From NCBI GenBank assembly GCA_002021875.1, contig CP018627.1:7130001-7194000 (forward strand): 64,000 nt of DNA. The letters run 5' to 3'. This document shows, one piece after another, positions 1-7,889 of the stretch. The position numbers and the translations under genes are program-made. This DNA comes from Streptomyces hygroscopicus (lineage in GTDB: Bacteria; Actinomycetota; Actinomycetes; Streptomycetales; Streptomycetaceae). Numbering within the stretch: position 1 is the stretch's first letter; each line of letters opens with the position of its first letter. A model generated the notes under the pieces. It was not told where the DNA came from and searched no databases. It saw nothing but the letters and a program-made list of their open reading frames with translations.

Positions 1-134
1 AGCCCGCGCTCGATCTGGCTGAGGTACGGATTGGACACCCCGGCCGCATCGGCCAGCTGCCGCAGTGACAGCTGCGCACTGCGCCGCTGTTCGCGCAGGA
101 ACTCGCCGAGGTTGCCGACGTTGAGTGATGCCAT
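1..134 (-). CDS. XRE-family helix-turn-helix regulator, N-terminal part only
   Basis: Only the first 44 codons lie in the window; the rest is beyond position 1. The ATG is at 132-134 on the minus strand. The visible part reads MASLNVGNLGEFLREQRRSA, followed by a classic XRE/Cro helix-turn-helix (SLRQLADAAGVSNPYLSQIE) in which the second helix would bind the DNA major groove. The family represses or activates by dimer binding to palindromes. A perfect palindrome lies 28 nt upstream of its start (162-187), so autoregulation is the simplest inference. The target pathway cannot be told from this fragment. Confidence 0.85.
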   Translation of the reverse strand, partial: MASLNVGNLGEFLREQRRSAQLSLRQLADAAGVSNPYLSQIERG

Positions 135-161
135 ACCTCGATGCTGCAACAGGAGTGCTAA

Positions 162-187
162 CTATTGCAAGCATTTGCTTGCAATAG
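162..187. promoter_or_regulatory. Perfect 11-bp inverted repeat, probable XRE operator
   Basis: The arms CTATTGCAAGC and GCTTGCAATAG are exact reverse complements separated by ATTT. It sits between the XRE gene (minus strand, start 134) and the YCII gene (plus strand, start 349), in a patch far richer in AT than its surroundings. The position and symmetry fit the binding site of a dimeric repressor; the adjacent XRE protein is the obvious candidate. Confidence 0.7.
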
Positions 188-348
188 TGGCGCGTGTCAT
201 GGCGGGGCCGGGCGATACGGCCTCGGCGAAAAAAATCTGGTGGGGTCTGTCGATCCGGGCGGCGCCCGTTCGACGCATGGGTGAGAGGCGGGGAAGCCCC
301 CGGCCTCCGTCCCGAATCTCGCTTCGTAATGTCGAATGAGGAGTCACC

Positions 349-705
349 ATGCCGCGCTATCTGTCGATGATCCGCGTCGATGAGCAGAACCCCCCCGCCG
401 AAGGCCCCAGCCCCGAGCTCATGGAGCGGATGGGTGCGCTGATCGAAGAGATGACCAAGGCCGGGGTCATGCTGGACACGGCCGGGCTCACCCCGACCTC
501 CGAGGGCACCCGGGTCACCTGGTCCGGCGGGAAGATCAGCTGCACCGACGGCCCCTTCACCGAGAGCAAGGAGGTCATCGGCGGCTACTCCATCGTCCAG
601 GCCAAGGACAAGGCCGAGGCCGTGGAGTGGACCAAGCGGTTCCTGCGGACCCATGAGGAGTTCTGGACCATCACCGTCGAGGTCCGCGAGATCGTCGCGG
701 GCTGA
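349..705 (+). CDS. YCII-related (DGPF-domain) protein
   Basis: This 118-residue protein has the YCII/DGPF fold, with the name-giving segment CTDGPFTESKEVIGGYSI near residues 64-81. AGGAG lies 5 nt before the ATG. In actinobacteria these proteins are nearly always encoded next to an ECF42 sigma factor, as here, where the sigma gene follows within 50 nt. Their biochemical role is unknown; a part in the same signalling pathway as the sigma factor is inferred from genomic pairing only. The N-terminal MPRYLSMIRVDE is typical of the group. Confidence 0.88.
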   Translation: MPRYLSMIRVDEQNPPAEGPSPELMERMGALIEEMTKAGVMLDTAGLTPTSEGTRVTWSGGKISCTDGPFTESKEVIGGYSIVQAKDKAEAVEWTKRFLRTHEEFWTITVEVREIVAG

Positions 706-752
706 GCCGGCGGTGCTTGCTCCGTCCCCGTACGGCTGCTCTGATAGGGGCC

Positions 753-2042
753 GTGACGGCAGCAAGCCCGGCCGATCCGGCGAAAGCGGCTCAAGCAGAC
801 GAGACGGCTGAAACCACTGAAATCGCCGCAACGGTCGAAACGGTCTTCAGGATCGAGTCCGCGCGGATCATCGCAGGCGTCGCCCGTATCGTGCGGGACG
901 TCGGGCTGGCCGAGGAACTCGCGCAGGACGCCCTGGTCACCGCGCTGGAGCGGTGGCCGGAGTCGGGAGTGCCGGACAATCCGGGCGCCTGGCTCATGGC
1001 CACCGCCAAGCACCGCGCGATCGATCTCGTCCGCCGTAAGGAGACCTACGCACGCAAGCTGGCGGAGGTCGGGCGGGCCCTGGAGGACATCTCACCGCCC
1101 GACCCGGCGGATCTCGCCCGCACCGCCGAGGACATCGACGACGATCTGCTGCGGCTGATCTTCACCGCCTGCCATCCCGTGCTGTCCACCCAGGCCCGGG
1201 TCGCGCTCACCCTGCGGCTGCTGGGCGGGCTGACGACGGAGGAGATCGCCCGCGCGTTCCTGGTCCCGGAGCCCACGGTCGCCCAGCGCATCGTCCGGGC
1301 CAAACGGACGCTCGCCCAGGCCGACGTCCCCTTCGAAGTGCCGTACGGCGACGACCGGAACGCCCGGCTCTCCTCGGTCCTGGAGGTCATCTACCTCGTC
1401 TTCAACGAGGGCTACTCCGCGACCACGGGCGACGATCTGGTACGCCCGGCCCTGTGCGAGGACGCGCTGCGGCTGGCGCGGGTCCTGGCCGGGCTGCTGC
1501 CCCAGGAGCCCGAAGTCCACGGACTGGCCGCGCTGCTGGAGTTCCAGTCCTCCCGTATCGCGGCGCGCACCGGCCCCGGCGGTGAGCCGGTGCTGCTCGC
1601 CGACCAGAACCGCACCAAGTGGAACCGCCTGCTCATCCGCCGGGGCGTCGAGGCCCTGCAGCGCGCGGGCCATGGCCCGTACTCCCTCCAGGCCGCCATC
1701 GCCGCCTGTCACGCGCGGGCGATCCGCTACGAGGACACCGACTGGACGGCCATCGCCGCCCTCTACGGCCGGCTGATGGCGCTGGCCCCGTCCCCGGTGG
1801 TGGAGCTCAACCGGGCGGTCGCCGTCGCGATGGCGGAAGGGCCCGCGGCGGGTCTGAAGCTGGTCGAGGCGCTGGCGGAGGAACCGGCCCTCAAGGACTA
1901 CCACCTGCTGCCGAGCGTCCGCGGGGATCTGCTGGAGCGCCTGGGGCGGCATGAGGAGGCCCGGGCGGAGTTCGCCCGGGCGGCGGCCCTGACGCGTAAC
2001 GCCCGTGAGCGGGCGCTGCTGCTGGAGCGGTCCTCGGGCTGA
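753..2042 (+). CDS. ECF42-type RNA polymerase sigma factor with C-terminal extension
   Basis: The protein of about 429 residues has a sigma region 2 (EELAQDALVTALERWP, then NPGAWLMATAKHRAIDLVRR) and a region 4 helix-turn-helix (LTTEEIARAFLVPEPTVAQR). These are followed by some 200 extra residues with a helical, TPR-like character, the hallmark of the ECF42 group, which has no classic anti-sigma gene and is thought to be controlled through this extension. I chose the GTG at 753, which has GGGG just upstream; an in-frame TTG at 717 would add 12 residues but has no ribosome-binding site. The partner YCII gene is immediately upstream, probably in one transcript. Confidence 0.88.
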   Translation: MTAASPADPAKAAQADETAETTEIAATVETVFRIESARIIAGVARIVRDVGLAEELAQDALVTALERWPESGVPDNPGAWLMATAKHRAIDLVRRKETYARKLAEVGRALEDISPPDPADLARTAEDIDDDLLRLIFTACHPVLSTQARVALTLRLLGGLTTEEIARAFLVPEPTVAQRIVRAKRTLAQADVPFEVPYGDDRNARLSSVLEVIYLVFNEGYSATTGDDLVRPALCEDALRLARVLAGLLPQEPEVHGLAALLEFQSSRIAARTGPGGEPVLLADQNRTKWNRLLIRRGVEALQRAGHGPYSLQAAIAACHARAIRYEDTDWTAIAALYGRLMALAPSPVVELNRAVAVAMAEGPAAGLKLVEALAEEPALKDYHLLPSVRGDLLERLGRHEEARAEFARAAALTRNARERALLLERSSG

Positions 2043-2083
2043 TCGATCTTGTGGTCGGGGCGAAAAGGTGCGCATGCTGCCCC

Positions 2084-2965
2084 ATGAACTCATCCTCCGC
2101 ATCCTCCTCATCTTCGTCCTTGTTCTCTCACCTCTCGTCACCGGCTGATCGGCTCGGCTTCGGCGCGATGCAGCTGCCGGGGCGGTGGGCCGGTCCCGCC
2201 GTCGAGCGTGCGACGGCCGTGGCGGTCGCACGGCGGGCCGTGGAGCTGGGCGCCCGTCATATCGACACCGCCGCCTTCTACTTCTCCGCCACCGAGCGGG
2301 CCAACGACATCCTGCGCGAGGCCCTGCATCCGTACCCCGAGGACGTCACCATCGCCACCAAGGTCGGGCCGCTGCGCTCCGCGACCGGGGAGATGTACGC
2401 GGAGGCGCGGCCGGAGCAGCTGCGGGGTCTGGTCGAGGAGAACCTGCGGCAGCTCGGCGTCGACTCGCTCGAACTGGTCTACCTGCGGGTGGGGCGGCTC
2501 AAGGCGGTGGGCGGGGTGCCGCTCGGGGAGCGGTTCGCCGCGCTGGCCGCGCTGCGCGAGGAAGGGCTGGTGCGGCGGCTCGGGGTGAGCAATGTGAGCG
2601 CCGAGCAGTTGGCCGAGGCCCGCGCGATCGCGCCCGTCGCGGCGGTGCAGAACCGGTTCGGGGTGCTCGATCAGGCCGATGGGGCGCTGGTGGACGAGTG
2701 CGCCGGGGCCGGGATCGCCTATATGCCGTTCTTCGCGCTGGGCGGCAGCCCCACCGCCCTGGAGAGCGGGAACCTGCGGACGGTCGCGGAGCGGCACGGC
2801 GCGACCGCGCATCAGATCGCCCTCGCCTGGGGCCTCGCCCGCTCGCCCGCGATCATCCAGATCCCCGGCACCAGCTCACTGGCCCACCTCGAGGAGAACA
2901 TGGCGGCGGCGCGGATCACCCTCGACGAGGACGACCTGGCGCTGCTGGAGCCGGTGGCGGATTGA
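2084..2965 (+). CDS. Aldo/keto reductase family oxidoreductase
   Basis: About 293 residues of an aldo/keto reductase TIM barrel: RLGFGAMQLPG at the first strand, HIDTAAFY with the catalytic Asp and Tyr, ATKVGPL with the catalytic Lys, and an NADPH-binding end (IIQIPGTSSLAHLEENM). The usual catalytic His segment is replaced by VYLRVGRLK, so Arg stands where His is expected; this is common in one Streptomyces subgroup and may alter the chemistry. Two starts are possible, ATG at 2084 and GTG at 2051; neither has a strong ribosome-binding site and I prefer the ATG. The substrate is unknown. Confidence 0.85.
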   Translation: MNSSSASSSSSSLFSHLSSPADRLGFGAMQLPGRWAGPAVERATAVAVARRAVELGARHIDTAAFYFSATERANDILREALHPYPEDVTIATKVGPLRSATGEMYAEARPEQLRGLVEENLRQLGVDSLELVYLRVGRLKAVGGVPLGERFAALAALREEGLVRRLGVSNVSAEQLAEARAIAPVAAVQNRFGVLDQADGALVDECAGAGIAYMPFFALGGSPTALESGNLRTVAERHGATAHQIALAWGLARSPAIIQIPGTSSLAHLEENMAAARITLDEDDLALLEPVAD

Positions 2966-3073
2966 CGCCGGGCCGGGCCGGGGCCGGGGCCTGGGCGCGG
3001 CGCCGTTGTCGTACCCCCGTGGTCGAATGAACGGAAGGCGGGCGCAGGGTGTGCTGACGGCGGGAGGCGGCGG

Positions 3074-3601
3074 ATGTCCGGTGGGGCGAGCGGGGTGCGG
3101 CTCGAGCCGTGGGAGGACAGCGCGTCCTGCCTCGAGCTGCTGCGTGGCGTCAACAGTCCGGAGATGACGAGCCACCTGGGCGGACCGGAGAGCGAGGAGC
3201 AGATCCTGGTCCGCCATCGGCGGTATGCGGAGCTGACGGGGCCGGGCGCCGGGCGGATGTACCGGATCGTGCTGCTGCCGGAGGAGGAGACGGTCGGCAG
3301 CATCGGGTACTGGGAGCGGGAGTGGCGGGGTGAGTCGGTGTACGAGACCGGCTGGGCCGTGCTGCCGCCGTTCCAGGGGCGGGGGATCGCCGCCGCGGCC
3401 GCGGGGGAGGTCGCCCGGGCGGCCGCGACACAGCGGACCCATCGGTATCTGCACGCGTATCCGTCCGTCGGCCACCCCGCGTCGAACGGGGTGTGCCGTA
3501 AGGCCGGGTTCACCCTGGTCGGCGAGTGCGAGGTCGAGTACCCGCTGGGGACGATGATGCGGTGCAACGACTGGCGGCTGGCGTTGAGCTTGCCCTCCTA
3601 G
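3074..3601 (+). CDS. GNAT-family N-acetyltransferase
   Basis: A 175-residue single-domain acetyltransferase of the RimJ/RimL-like type. The acetyl-CoA pyrophosphate loop reads QGRGIA within VLPPFQGRGIAAAA (about residues 96-109), and the C-terminal half has the usual NxVCRKAGF segment (SNGVCRKAGFTLVGE). A GGGAGG element precedes the ATG. Its stop codon (3599-3601) overlaps the stop of the convergent oxidoreductase gene by 2 nt. The acceptor substrate is not predictable. Confidence 0.87.
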   Translation: MSGGASGVRLEPWEDSASCLELLRGVNSPEMTSHLGGPESEEQILVRHRRYAELTGPGAGRMYRIVLLPEEETVGSIGYWEREWRGESVYETGWAVLPPFQGRGIAAAAAGEVARAAATQRTHRYLHAYPSVGHPASNGVCRKAGFTLVGECEVEYPLGTMMRCNDWRLALSLPS

Positions 3602-4401
3602 TCGCTCAAGGCGCCCTCGGCGCGCGGGGCATGGGGCCATGCGTAGTGCACGGAGAGACCGGTCCGGCCCGGCAGGACATCGGGCCGGAGCACCAGGCGC
3701 TCGTCGTAGTCCCCGCCGTTCTGGCGGCGGAACGGGATCGGCTCCTCCGTCGGCAGCGCGGCCAACCGCTTCCGCAGCCCGGCGGCATGGGTCTCGTACA
3801 CCTCGTCCGGTACCCGGTCCGCGCCGTAGACCACATGCGGTGGCAGCACGGACATGCCGCTGTACCAGAAGGTGCCGTGGTGCAGCGGGAAGAGCAGATC
3901 GCCGATGTCGCCGTTGACGCCGCGCGGTCCCATGGTGTCCTCGGGCGCCCCCGCGGTCAGGACCACCATGGCGCGCTTACCGGCCAGCTTGCCGTCCCCG
4001 TAGCGCAGGGTGCGTCCGTCGGGCCCCCTGACCCCGTAGGCGAAACCCTTGACGAAGACGCGGTCGAACCAGCCCTTGAGGATGGCGGGCATGCCGTACC
4101 ACCAGAGCGGGAACTGCACGATCAGCGCGTCGGCCCAGGCGATCTTCTCCTGTTCGGCGCGGATGTCCTCGCTCAGCGTCCCCGCGTCATAGGCGCGCCG
4201 CGAGGCGGCCCCGACGGTGAGGCGTTCGCTCGCGTCATGGCGGAAGTCGGCGCCGTCGACCACGGGGTTCCAGCGCATCGCGTAGAGGTCGGACAGCCGG
4301 TGGTCATGGCCCGCTTCCCGCAGGGCGCGCAGACCTTCGTCGCGCAACGCCCCACTGAGGGACCGCTGCTCGGGGTGGGCGAAAATCCACAGCACATTCA
4401 T
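3598..4401 (-). CDS. NAD(P)H dehydrogenase (quinone) / flavodoxin-like oxidoreductase
   Basis: The protein of about 267 residues matches the NQO1/MdaB/KefF flavodoxin-like fold: an FMN phosphate-binding start (MNVLWIFAHPEQRSLSGAL), the LIVQFPLWWYGMPAILKGW core and a TAGAPEDTMGPRG loop. The family reduces quinones or azo compounds by two electrons with NAD(P)H. The start may be ATG 4401 or ATG 4410, three codons apart. The gene shares direction with the TetR gene upstream and could be its target. A 25-bp inverted repeat (4449-4473, arms GGCCAG and CTGGCC) lies between them and may be part of a promoter or operator. Confidence 0.86.
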   Translation of the reverse strand: MNVLWIFAHPEQRSLSGALRDEGLRALREAGHDHRLSDLYAMRWNPVVDGADFRHDASERLTVGAASRRAYDAGTLSEDIRAEQEKIAWADALIVQFPLWWYGMPAILKGWFDRVFVKGFAYGVRGPDGRTLRYGDGKLAGKRAMVVLTAGAPEDTMGPRGVNGDIGDLLFPLHHGTFWYSGMSVLPPHVVYGADRVPDEVYETHAAGLRKRLAALPTEEPIPFRRQNGGDYDERLVLRPDVLPGRTGLSVHYAWPHAPRAEGALSD

Positions 4402-4538
4402 GACCACCATGCTGGGAAACGGGCCCCCTGGCCGACGAGTGGCCGGATGGCCAGGATGTGCAAATATCTGGCCAGGTCCTGACGGTCAGGGGTCGGCGGC
4501 CGGTGCGGCGCGGGTGCGGGACTCCAGGGCCCAGACGG

Positions 4539-5288
4539 TCAGCTCCGCGCGCTGACCAGCGCCTCCACCCCGTCGAGAATCCGCTCCAGGCCGAAGACGA
4601 ACTCGTCGTCCGGGCCGCCCGGTGCGCCGAACTCCCCCGTCCGCAGCGCCGCCGTCACCGCGGGGAAGCGCTCGGCGTCGGTCACCCTCTCCAGCAGCCG
4701 GGCCCAGGCCGCCATCGAGGTTTCGAGGCTGTCTCCGGTGCGTCGGTTGGCTGCCTGGAGGTCGGTGGTCAGCCGTGCCTCGTTGCGGACGAAGCCGCTG
4801 ACCAGCATCAGTACGGAGACCTTCTCGCCCTCGCTGAGCCTGGTGTGGTGGAGACAGGCCAGGCCGCGCTCCATCCAGGCCACCGAGTTGGGTGTCGAGG
4901 GCGGGGTGCTGATCGGGATGCGCACCACCCAGGGGTGACGGGCGAGGGCGGTGCGCAGCCCCCAGGCCCAGTCGGTGAACCCGGCTCGCCAGTCCTCCGC
5001 CGGGTCGCCGGGCGGCGGTGGGCCGTAGGCGGCGTCCTCCATCAGCACCAGCAGTTCGTCCTTGGCCGAGACATAGCGGTACAGGGACATCGTGGAGACA
5101 CCGAGTTCGGCCGCGACCCGGCTCATGGAGACCGCGCCGAGGCCGTCCGCCGAGGCGATCCCGACGGCGGCGTCGACGATCCGGCCCAGGGTCAGCCCGG
5201 GGCGGGGCCCCTTGCCCGGGCGTTCCCGCAGCCCCCAGGCGGTCTCGATGCTCGCCGGCAGGCCGGTGCCGTTCTCCTCGGTGGCCAT
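4539..5288 (-). CDS. TetR/AcrR-family repressor of the DrrAB-type exporter
   Basis: A 249-residue TetR protein. After a basic N-terminal arm the helix-turn-helix reads SMSRVAAELGVSTMSLYRYV (about residues 54-73), followed by a C-terminal ligand domain of the large (about 170 residue) class seen with drug exporters. It is divergently transcribed from an ABC exporter operon, and an 11-of-13 inverted repeat lies in the shared promoter region (5353-5384). Repression of the exporter, relieved by a small hydrophobic ligand, is the expected role; the ligand is unknown. Confidence 0.88.
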   Translation of the reverse strand: MATEENGTGLPASIETAWGLRERPGKGPRPGLTLGRIVDAAVGIASADGLGAVSMSRVAAELGVSTMSLYRYVSAKDELLVLMEDAAYGPPPPGDPAEDWRAGFTDWAWGLRTALARHPWVVRIPISTPPSTPNSVAWMERGLACLHHTRLSEGEKVSVLMLVSGFVRNEARLTTDLQAANRRTGDSLETSMAAWARLLERVTDAERFPAVTAALRTGEFGAPGGPDDEFVFGLERILDGVEALVSARS

Positions 5289-5352
5289 GCCTCGGAACCT
5301 CCATGCGTGCGTGTGCTCATGTCCGCTCGGTTGACCGCCATCCTAGAGATGT

Positions 5353-5384
5353 GTATACCCTACGCAGTAGAGCGTATGGCATAC
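5353..5384. promoter_or_regulatory. TetR-type operator in the divergent tetR/ABC promoter
   Basis: The arms GTATACCCTACGC and GCGTATGGCATAC match at 11 of 13 positions as an inverted repeat around the 6-nt spacer AGTAGA. It lies 24 nt before the ATG of the ABC ATPase gene and 65 nt from the tetR start, where bound repressor would block transcription. The length and spacing fit a TetR dimer or a pair of dimers. Confidence 0.7.
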
Positions 5385-5407
5385 GCAGAAGAGGAAGCGG
5401 GGGAACC

Positions 5408-6415
5408 ATGGCCCATCAACCAGCCGCCATTGAGGCAAGCGGCCTCGAGAAGTCCTACGGGGCGGTGAAGGTGCTCAGGGGTGTCGATCTGTCGGTCGCA
5501 CGCGGCAGCGTCTTCGCACTGCTCGGCCCCAACGGGGCGGGCAAGACCACGACCGTGCGGATCCTGTCCACGCTGACGCCGCCGGACGCCGGGCGGGCCC
5601 GCGTCGCGGGCTTCGACGTCATCACCGACCGCCGCCGTGTCCGCCGCGCCATCAGCCTCACCGGTCAGTACGCCGCGGTGGACGAGATGCAGACCGGCGA
5701 GGAGAACCTGCTGATGATGGGGCGGCTGACCCGGCTCGGCCGCACCGAGGCCCGCGGCCGCGCACGGGAACTGCTGGCGCGCTTCGACCTCACCGGCGCC
5801 GCCCGCCGCACCGTGGGCACCTACTCCGGCGGGATGCGCCGCCGGCTCGACCTCGCCGCGGGCCTGGTCGGCCACCCCGAGGTGATCTTCCTCGACGAGC
5901 CGACCACCGGCCTCGACCCGCGCAGCCGGCAGGCCATGTGGGACGTGGTCAAGGGGCTGGTGACGGACGGGGTGACGGTCTTCCTCACCACCCAGTACCT
6001 GGAAGAGGCAGACCAACTCGCCGATCGCATCGCCGTGGTGGACGGCGGCCGGGTGGTGGCCGAGGGCACCTCGGCCGAACTCAAGGAGCGCGTCGCCGGG
6101 CGGCGGCTGGACCTGGTGCTCTGCGACATCGCCGGGTACGAGAGGGCCGCGCGCCAACTGGGCGTACGGCTCGTATGGAGCGACGCCGACCGGTTGACGC
6201 TGGGCGTCGCGACGGACGGCAGCGCCGCTCATGTGCGGGCCCTGCTCGACGAGATCGACCCCGAGCGCCGCGCCGTGGACCGCTTCACCGTGCACAGCGC
6301 CACACTCGACGACGTCTTCATGGCCCTGACCGGCCACACCGCGGAGGGCGAGAGCCGTACCGCGGAGGGCGACAGCCGCAACGCCACGGGCGAGAAGGAG
6401 ACGGCCGGTGTCTGA
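5408..6415 (+). CDS. DrrA-type daunorubicin-resistance-like ABC transporter ATP-binding protein
   Basis: A 335-residue ATPase with Walker A GPNGAGKTT, signature YSGGMRRRLDLA, Walker B VIFLDEPTTGLD and the DrrA-type C-terminal domain. It energises the membrane partner encoded 8 nt inside its own end. The family exports drugs and lipids. The start ATG (5408) follows a GGAAGCGGGGGAACC ribosome-binding region. The last 25 residues contain two tandem 21-bp repeats (6338-6379, encoding TAEGESR and TAEGDSR), a low-complexity tail that is probably not functional. Repression by the divergent TetR is likely. Confidence 0.92.
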   Translation: MAHQPAAIEASGLEKSYGAVKVLRGVDLSVARGSVFALLGPNGAGKTTTVRILSTLTPPDAGRARVAGFDVITDRRRVRRAISLTGQYAAVDEMQTGEENLLMMGRLTRLGRTEARGRARELLARFDLTGAARRTVGTYSGGMRRRLDLAAGLVGHPEVIFLDEPTTGLDPRSRQAMWDVVKGLVTDGVTVFLTTQYLEEADQLADRIAVVDGGRVVAEGTSAELKERVAGRRLDLVLCDIAGYERAARQLGVRLVWSDADRLTLGVATDGSAAHVRALLDEIDPERRAVDRFTVHSATLDDVFMALTGHTAEGESRTAEGDSRNATGEKETAGV

Positions 6416-7151
6416 CGCGATCGTTCTGACCGGCCGTGTGACCCGGCTGACCAGGCGCAATATCGACGCGGTCGTCACCGCCATGCTGCTGCCGATCATG
6501 CTGATGCTGGTCTTCGTCTACTTCTTCGGCGGCGCCATCCAGACCGGCACCGAGTACGTCACCTATGTCGTCCCCGGGGTGATGCTGCTGTGCGCGGGCT
6601 TCGGCTCGGCCAACACGGCGGTCACCGTCACCCATGACATGACCGGCGGCATCATCGATCGCTTCCGGTCGCTGGACATCGGCGGCACCCCGATCCTGGC
6701 GGGCCATGTGGCCGCGAGCGTGCTGCGCAACGCGGTCGCGACCGCGATCGTCTTCGGGGTGGCCTTCCTCATCGGCTTCCGGCCGGACGCCGGTCCGCTG
6801 GACTGGCTGGCCGTGGCGGGGATCCTGCTGATGTTCATCCTCGCGATCTCCTGGCTGTCGGCCTGCTTCGGCCTGATCGCCAGGTCACCGGAGGCGGCGG
6901 GCGGGTTCACGTTCCTGATGATGTTCCTGCCGTATCCCAGCAGCGCGTTCGTGCCGATCGACACCATGCCGGGCTGGCTGCACGGGTTCGCGGAGCACCA
7001 GCCGGTCACCCCGGTCATCGAGGCGCTGCGGGGGCTGCTGCTGGACCGGCCGGTCGGCGACAGCGCCTGGCAGGCCCTGGTGTGGTGCGGCGGAATCCTG
7101 GCGGTGGCGGCCGGGCTGTCGGGGGCGCTCTTCCGCCGCCGCACCGCCTGA
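6408..7151 (+). CDS. DrrB-type ABC-2 transporter permease
   Basis: A 247-residue membrane protein of the ABC-2 permease family with about six hydrophobic segments, for example MLLPIMLMLVFVYFFGG near the N-terminus and IVFGVAFLIGF in the middle. The GTG start overlaps the ATPase stop by 8 nt, so the two are translationally coupled and form one exporter. The conserved PEAAGGFTFLMMFLPYPSSA loop is typical of the daunorubicin-resistance permease group. The substrate is unknown. Confidence 0.92.
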   Translation: MSDAIVLTGRVTRLTRRNIDAVVTAMLLPIMLMLVFVYFFGGAIQTGTEYVTYVVPGVMLLCAGFGSANTAVTVTHDMTGGIIDRFRSLDIGGTPILAGHVAASVLRNAVATAIVFGVAFLIGFRPDAGPLDWLAVAGILLMFILAISWLSACFGLIARSPEAAGGFTFLMMFLPYPSSAFVPIDTMPGWLHGFAEHQPVTPVIEALRGLLLDRPVGDSAWQALVWCGGILAVAAGLSGALFRRRTA

Positions 7152-7161
7152 GCCACGTTTT

Positions 7162-7204
7162 CGGCGGCGCCGGTCGACGGGGGTCGACGGGGTCGGCGCC
7201 GCCG
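7162..7204. terminator. Convergent hairpin terminator between permease and FMN-reductase genes
   Basis: Arms CGGCGGCGCCG (7162-7172) and CGGCGCCGCCG (7194-7204) form a perfect 11-bp stem in the 59-nt gap between two convergent genes. There is no U-tract downstream, which is usual for Streptomyces terminators; it probably serves both directions. Confidence 0.6.
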
Positions 7205-7210
7205 GGGGCA

Positions 7211-7837
7211 TCAGGTGCCGTACGGGTGGGTGGTGCGGGCCGTGCGCAGGGCCCGTGCCCACCAGGCGAGCTGGTTGAGCATCGCCCCGGCGGCGGTGTC
7301 CGGACCCTCGGAGTCCTTCAGTCGGCCGTCCTCCTCGAAGAGCCCGTGCGCGTTGTGGAAGCTGACCGTGTCCCGGACGGTCACGGCGTGGACCTCGGCG
7401 AACACCGGCCGCAGATGCTCGACCGCGCGCAGGCCCCCGGAGATGCCGCCGTAGGAGACGAAGCCGATCGGCTTGGCCTGCCACTGGGTGAAATGCCAGT
7501 CGATCGCGTTCTTCAGGGAGGCGGGGTAGCTGTGGTTGTACTCGGGCGTGACCACGGCGAACGCGTCGGCCGCGTCCAGCCGGGGCGTCACGGCCTCCAG
7601 GGCCGCGAGGTCATCGGGGCCGGGCCGGTGGGAGAGGTCCATGGGTAGCGGGGTCTCGGCAAGGTCGACGACATCGACGGTCATATCGGAGCGGAGCGCC
7701 GCATGGCCGGCGAACCACTCCGCGACCTTCGGCCCGAAGCGGCCGTCGCGGGTGCTGCCGACGATGACGGCGAGCCGGATGGGGGAGTCGGTGTCGGTAG
7801 GTGCTGCGGCCGTGGATACGGCGGTGTCAGTGGCCAT
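7211..7837 (-). CDS. NADPH-dependent FMN reductase family protein
   Basis: A 208-residue flavodoxin-fold reductase: VIVGSTRDGRFGPKVAEW binds the FMN phosphate, TPEYNHSYPASLKNAIDW is the family signature, and SYGGISGGLRAVEHLRPV closes the flavin site. Such enzymes reduce flavins or quinones and help in redox stress. I chose ATG 7837 rather than TTG 7861 because a MerR-type promoter (7844-7874) places transcription start right at that ATG, making the mRNA leaderless. The divergent neighbour is soxR, whose product most likely activates this gene. Confidence 0.9.
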   Translation of the reverse strand: MATDTAVSTAAAPTDTDSPIRLAVIVGSTRDGRFGPKVAEWFAGHAALRSDMTVDVVDLAETPLPMDLSHRPGPDDLAALEAVTPRLDAADAFAVVTPEYNHSYPASLKNAIDWHFTQWQAKPIGFVSYGGISGGLRAVEHLRPVFAEVHAVTVRDTVSFHNAHGLFEEDGRLKDSEGPDTAAGAMLNQLAWWARALRTARTTHPYGT

Positions 7838-7843
7838 GGGAAG

Positions 7844-7874
7844 AGCCTCGGACTTAAACAAAGGTTGAAGTCAA
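7844..7874 (-). promoter_or_regulatory. SoxR/MerR-type promoter of the FMN reductase gene
   Basis: On the minus strand a -35 TTGACT (7869-7874) and a -10 GAGGCT (7844-7849) are separated by 19 nt, the over-long spacer that marks promoters activated by MerR-family proteins. Between and partly over them lies a dyad, arms GACTTAAAC (7851-7859) and GTTGAAGTC (7864-7872), 8 of 9 positions matching. The predicted start falls on the ATG at 7837. SoxR encoded next door is the natural activator. Confidence 0.72.
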
Positions 7875-7882
7875 GCTACCCT
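7854..7882 (+). promoter_or_regulatory. soxR: Probable soxR promoter, overlapping the SoxR dyad
   Basis: On the plus strand TTAAAC (7854-7859) and TACCCT (7877-7882) are 17 nt apart, and the -10 ends 7 nt before the ATG of soxR. This predicts a leaderless mRNA. Because the -35 lies inside the dyad, bound SoxR would also control its own synthesis. Confidence 0.5.
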
Positions 7883-7889
7883 CGGCCCT

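Noticed and set aside
7837..7861. TTG at 7861 as start of the FMN reductase
   Set aside because: It would lie inside the promoter dyad; the MerR-type promoter predicts transcription from the ATG at 7837.
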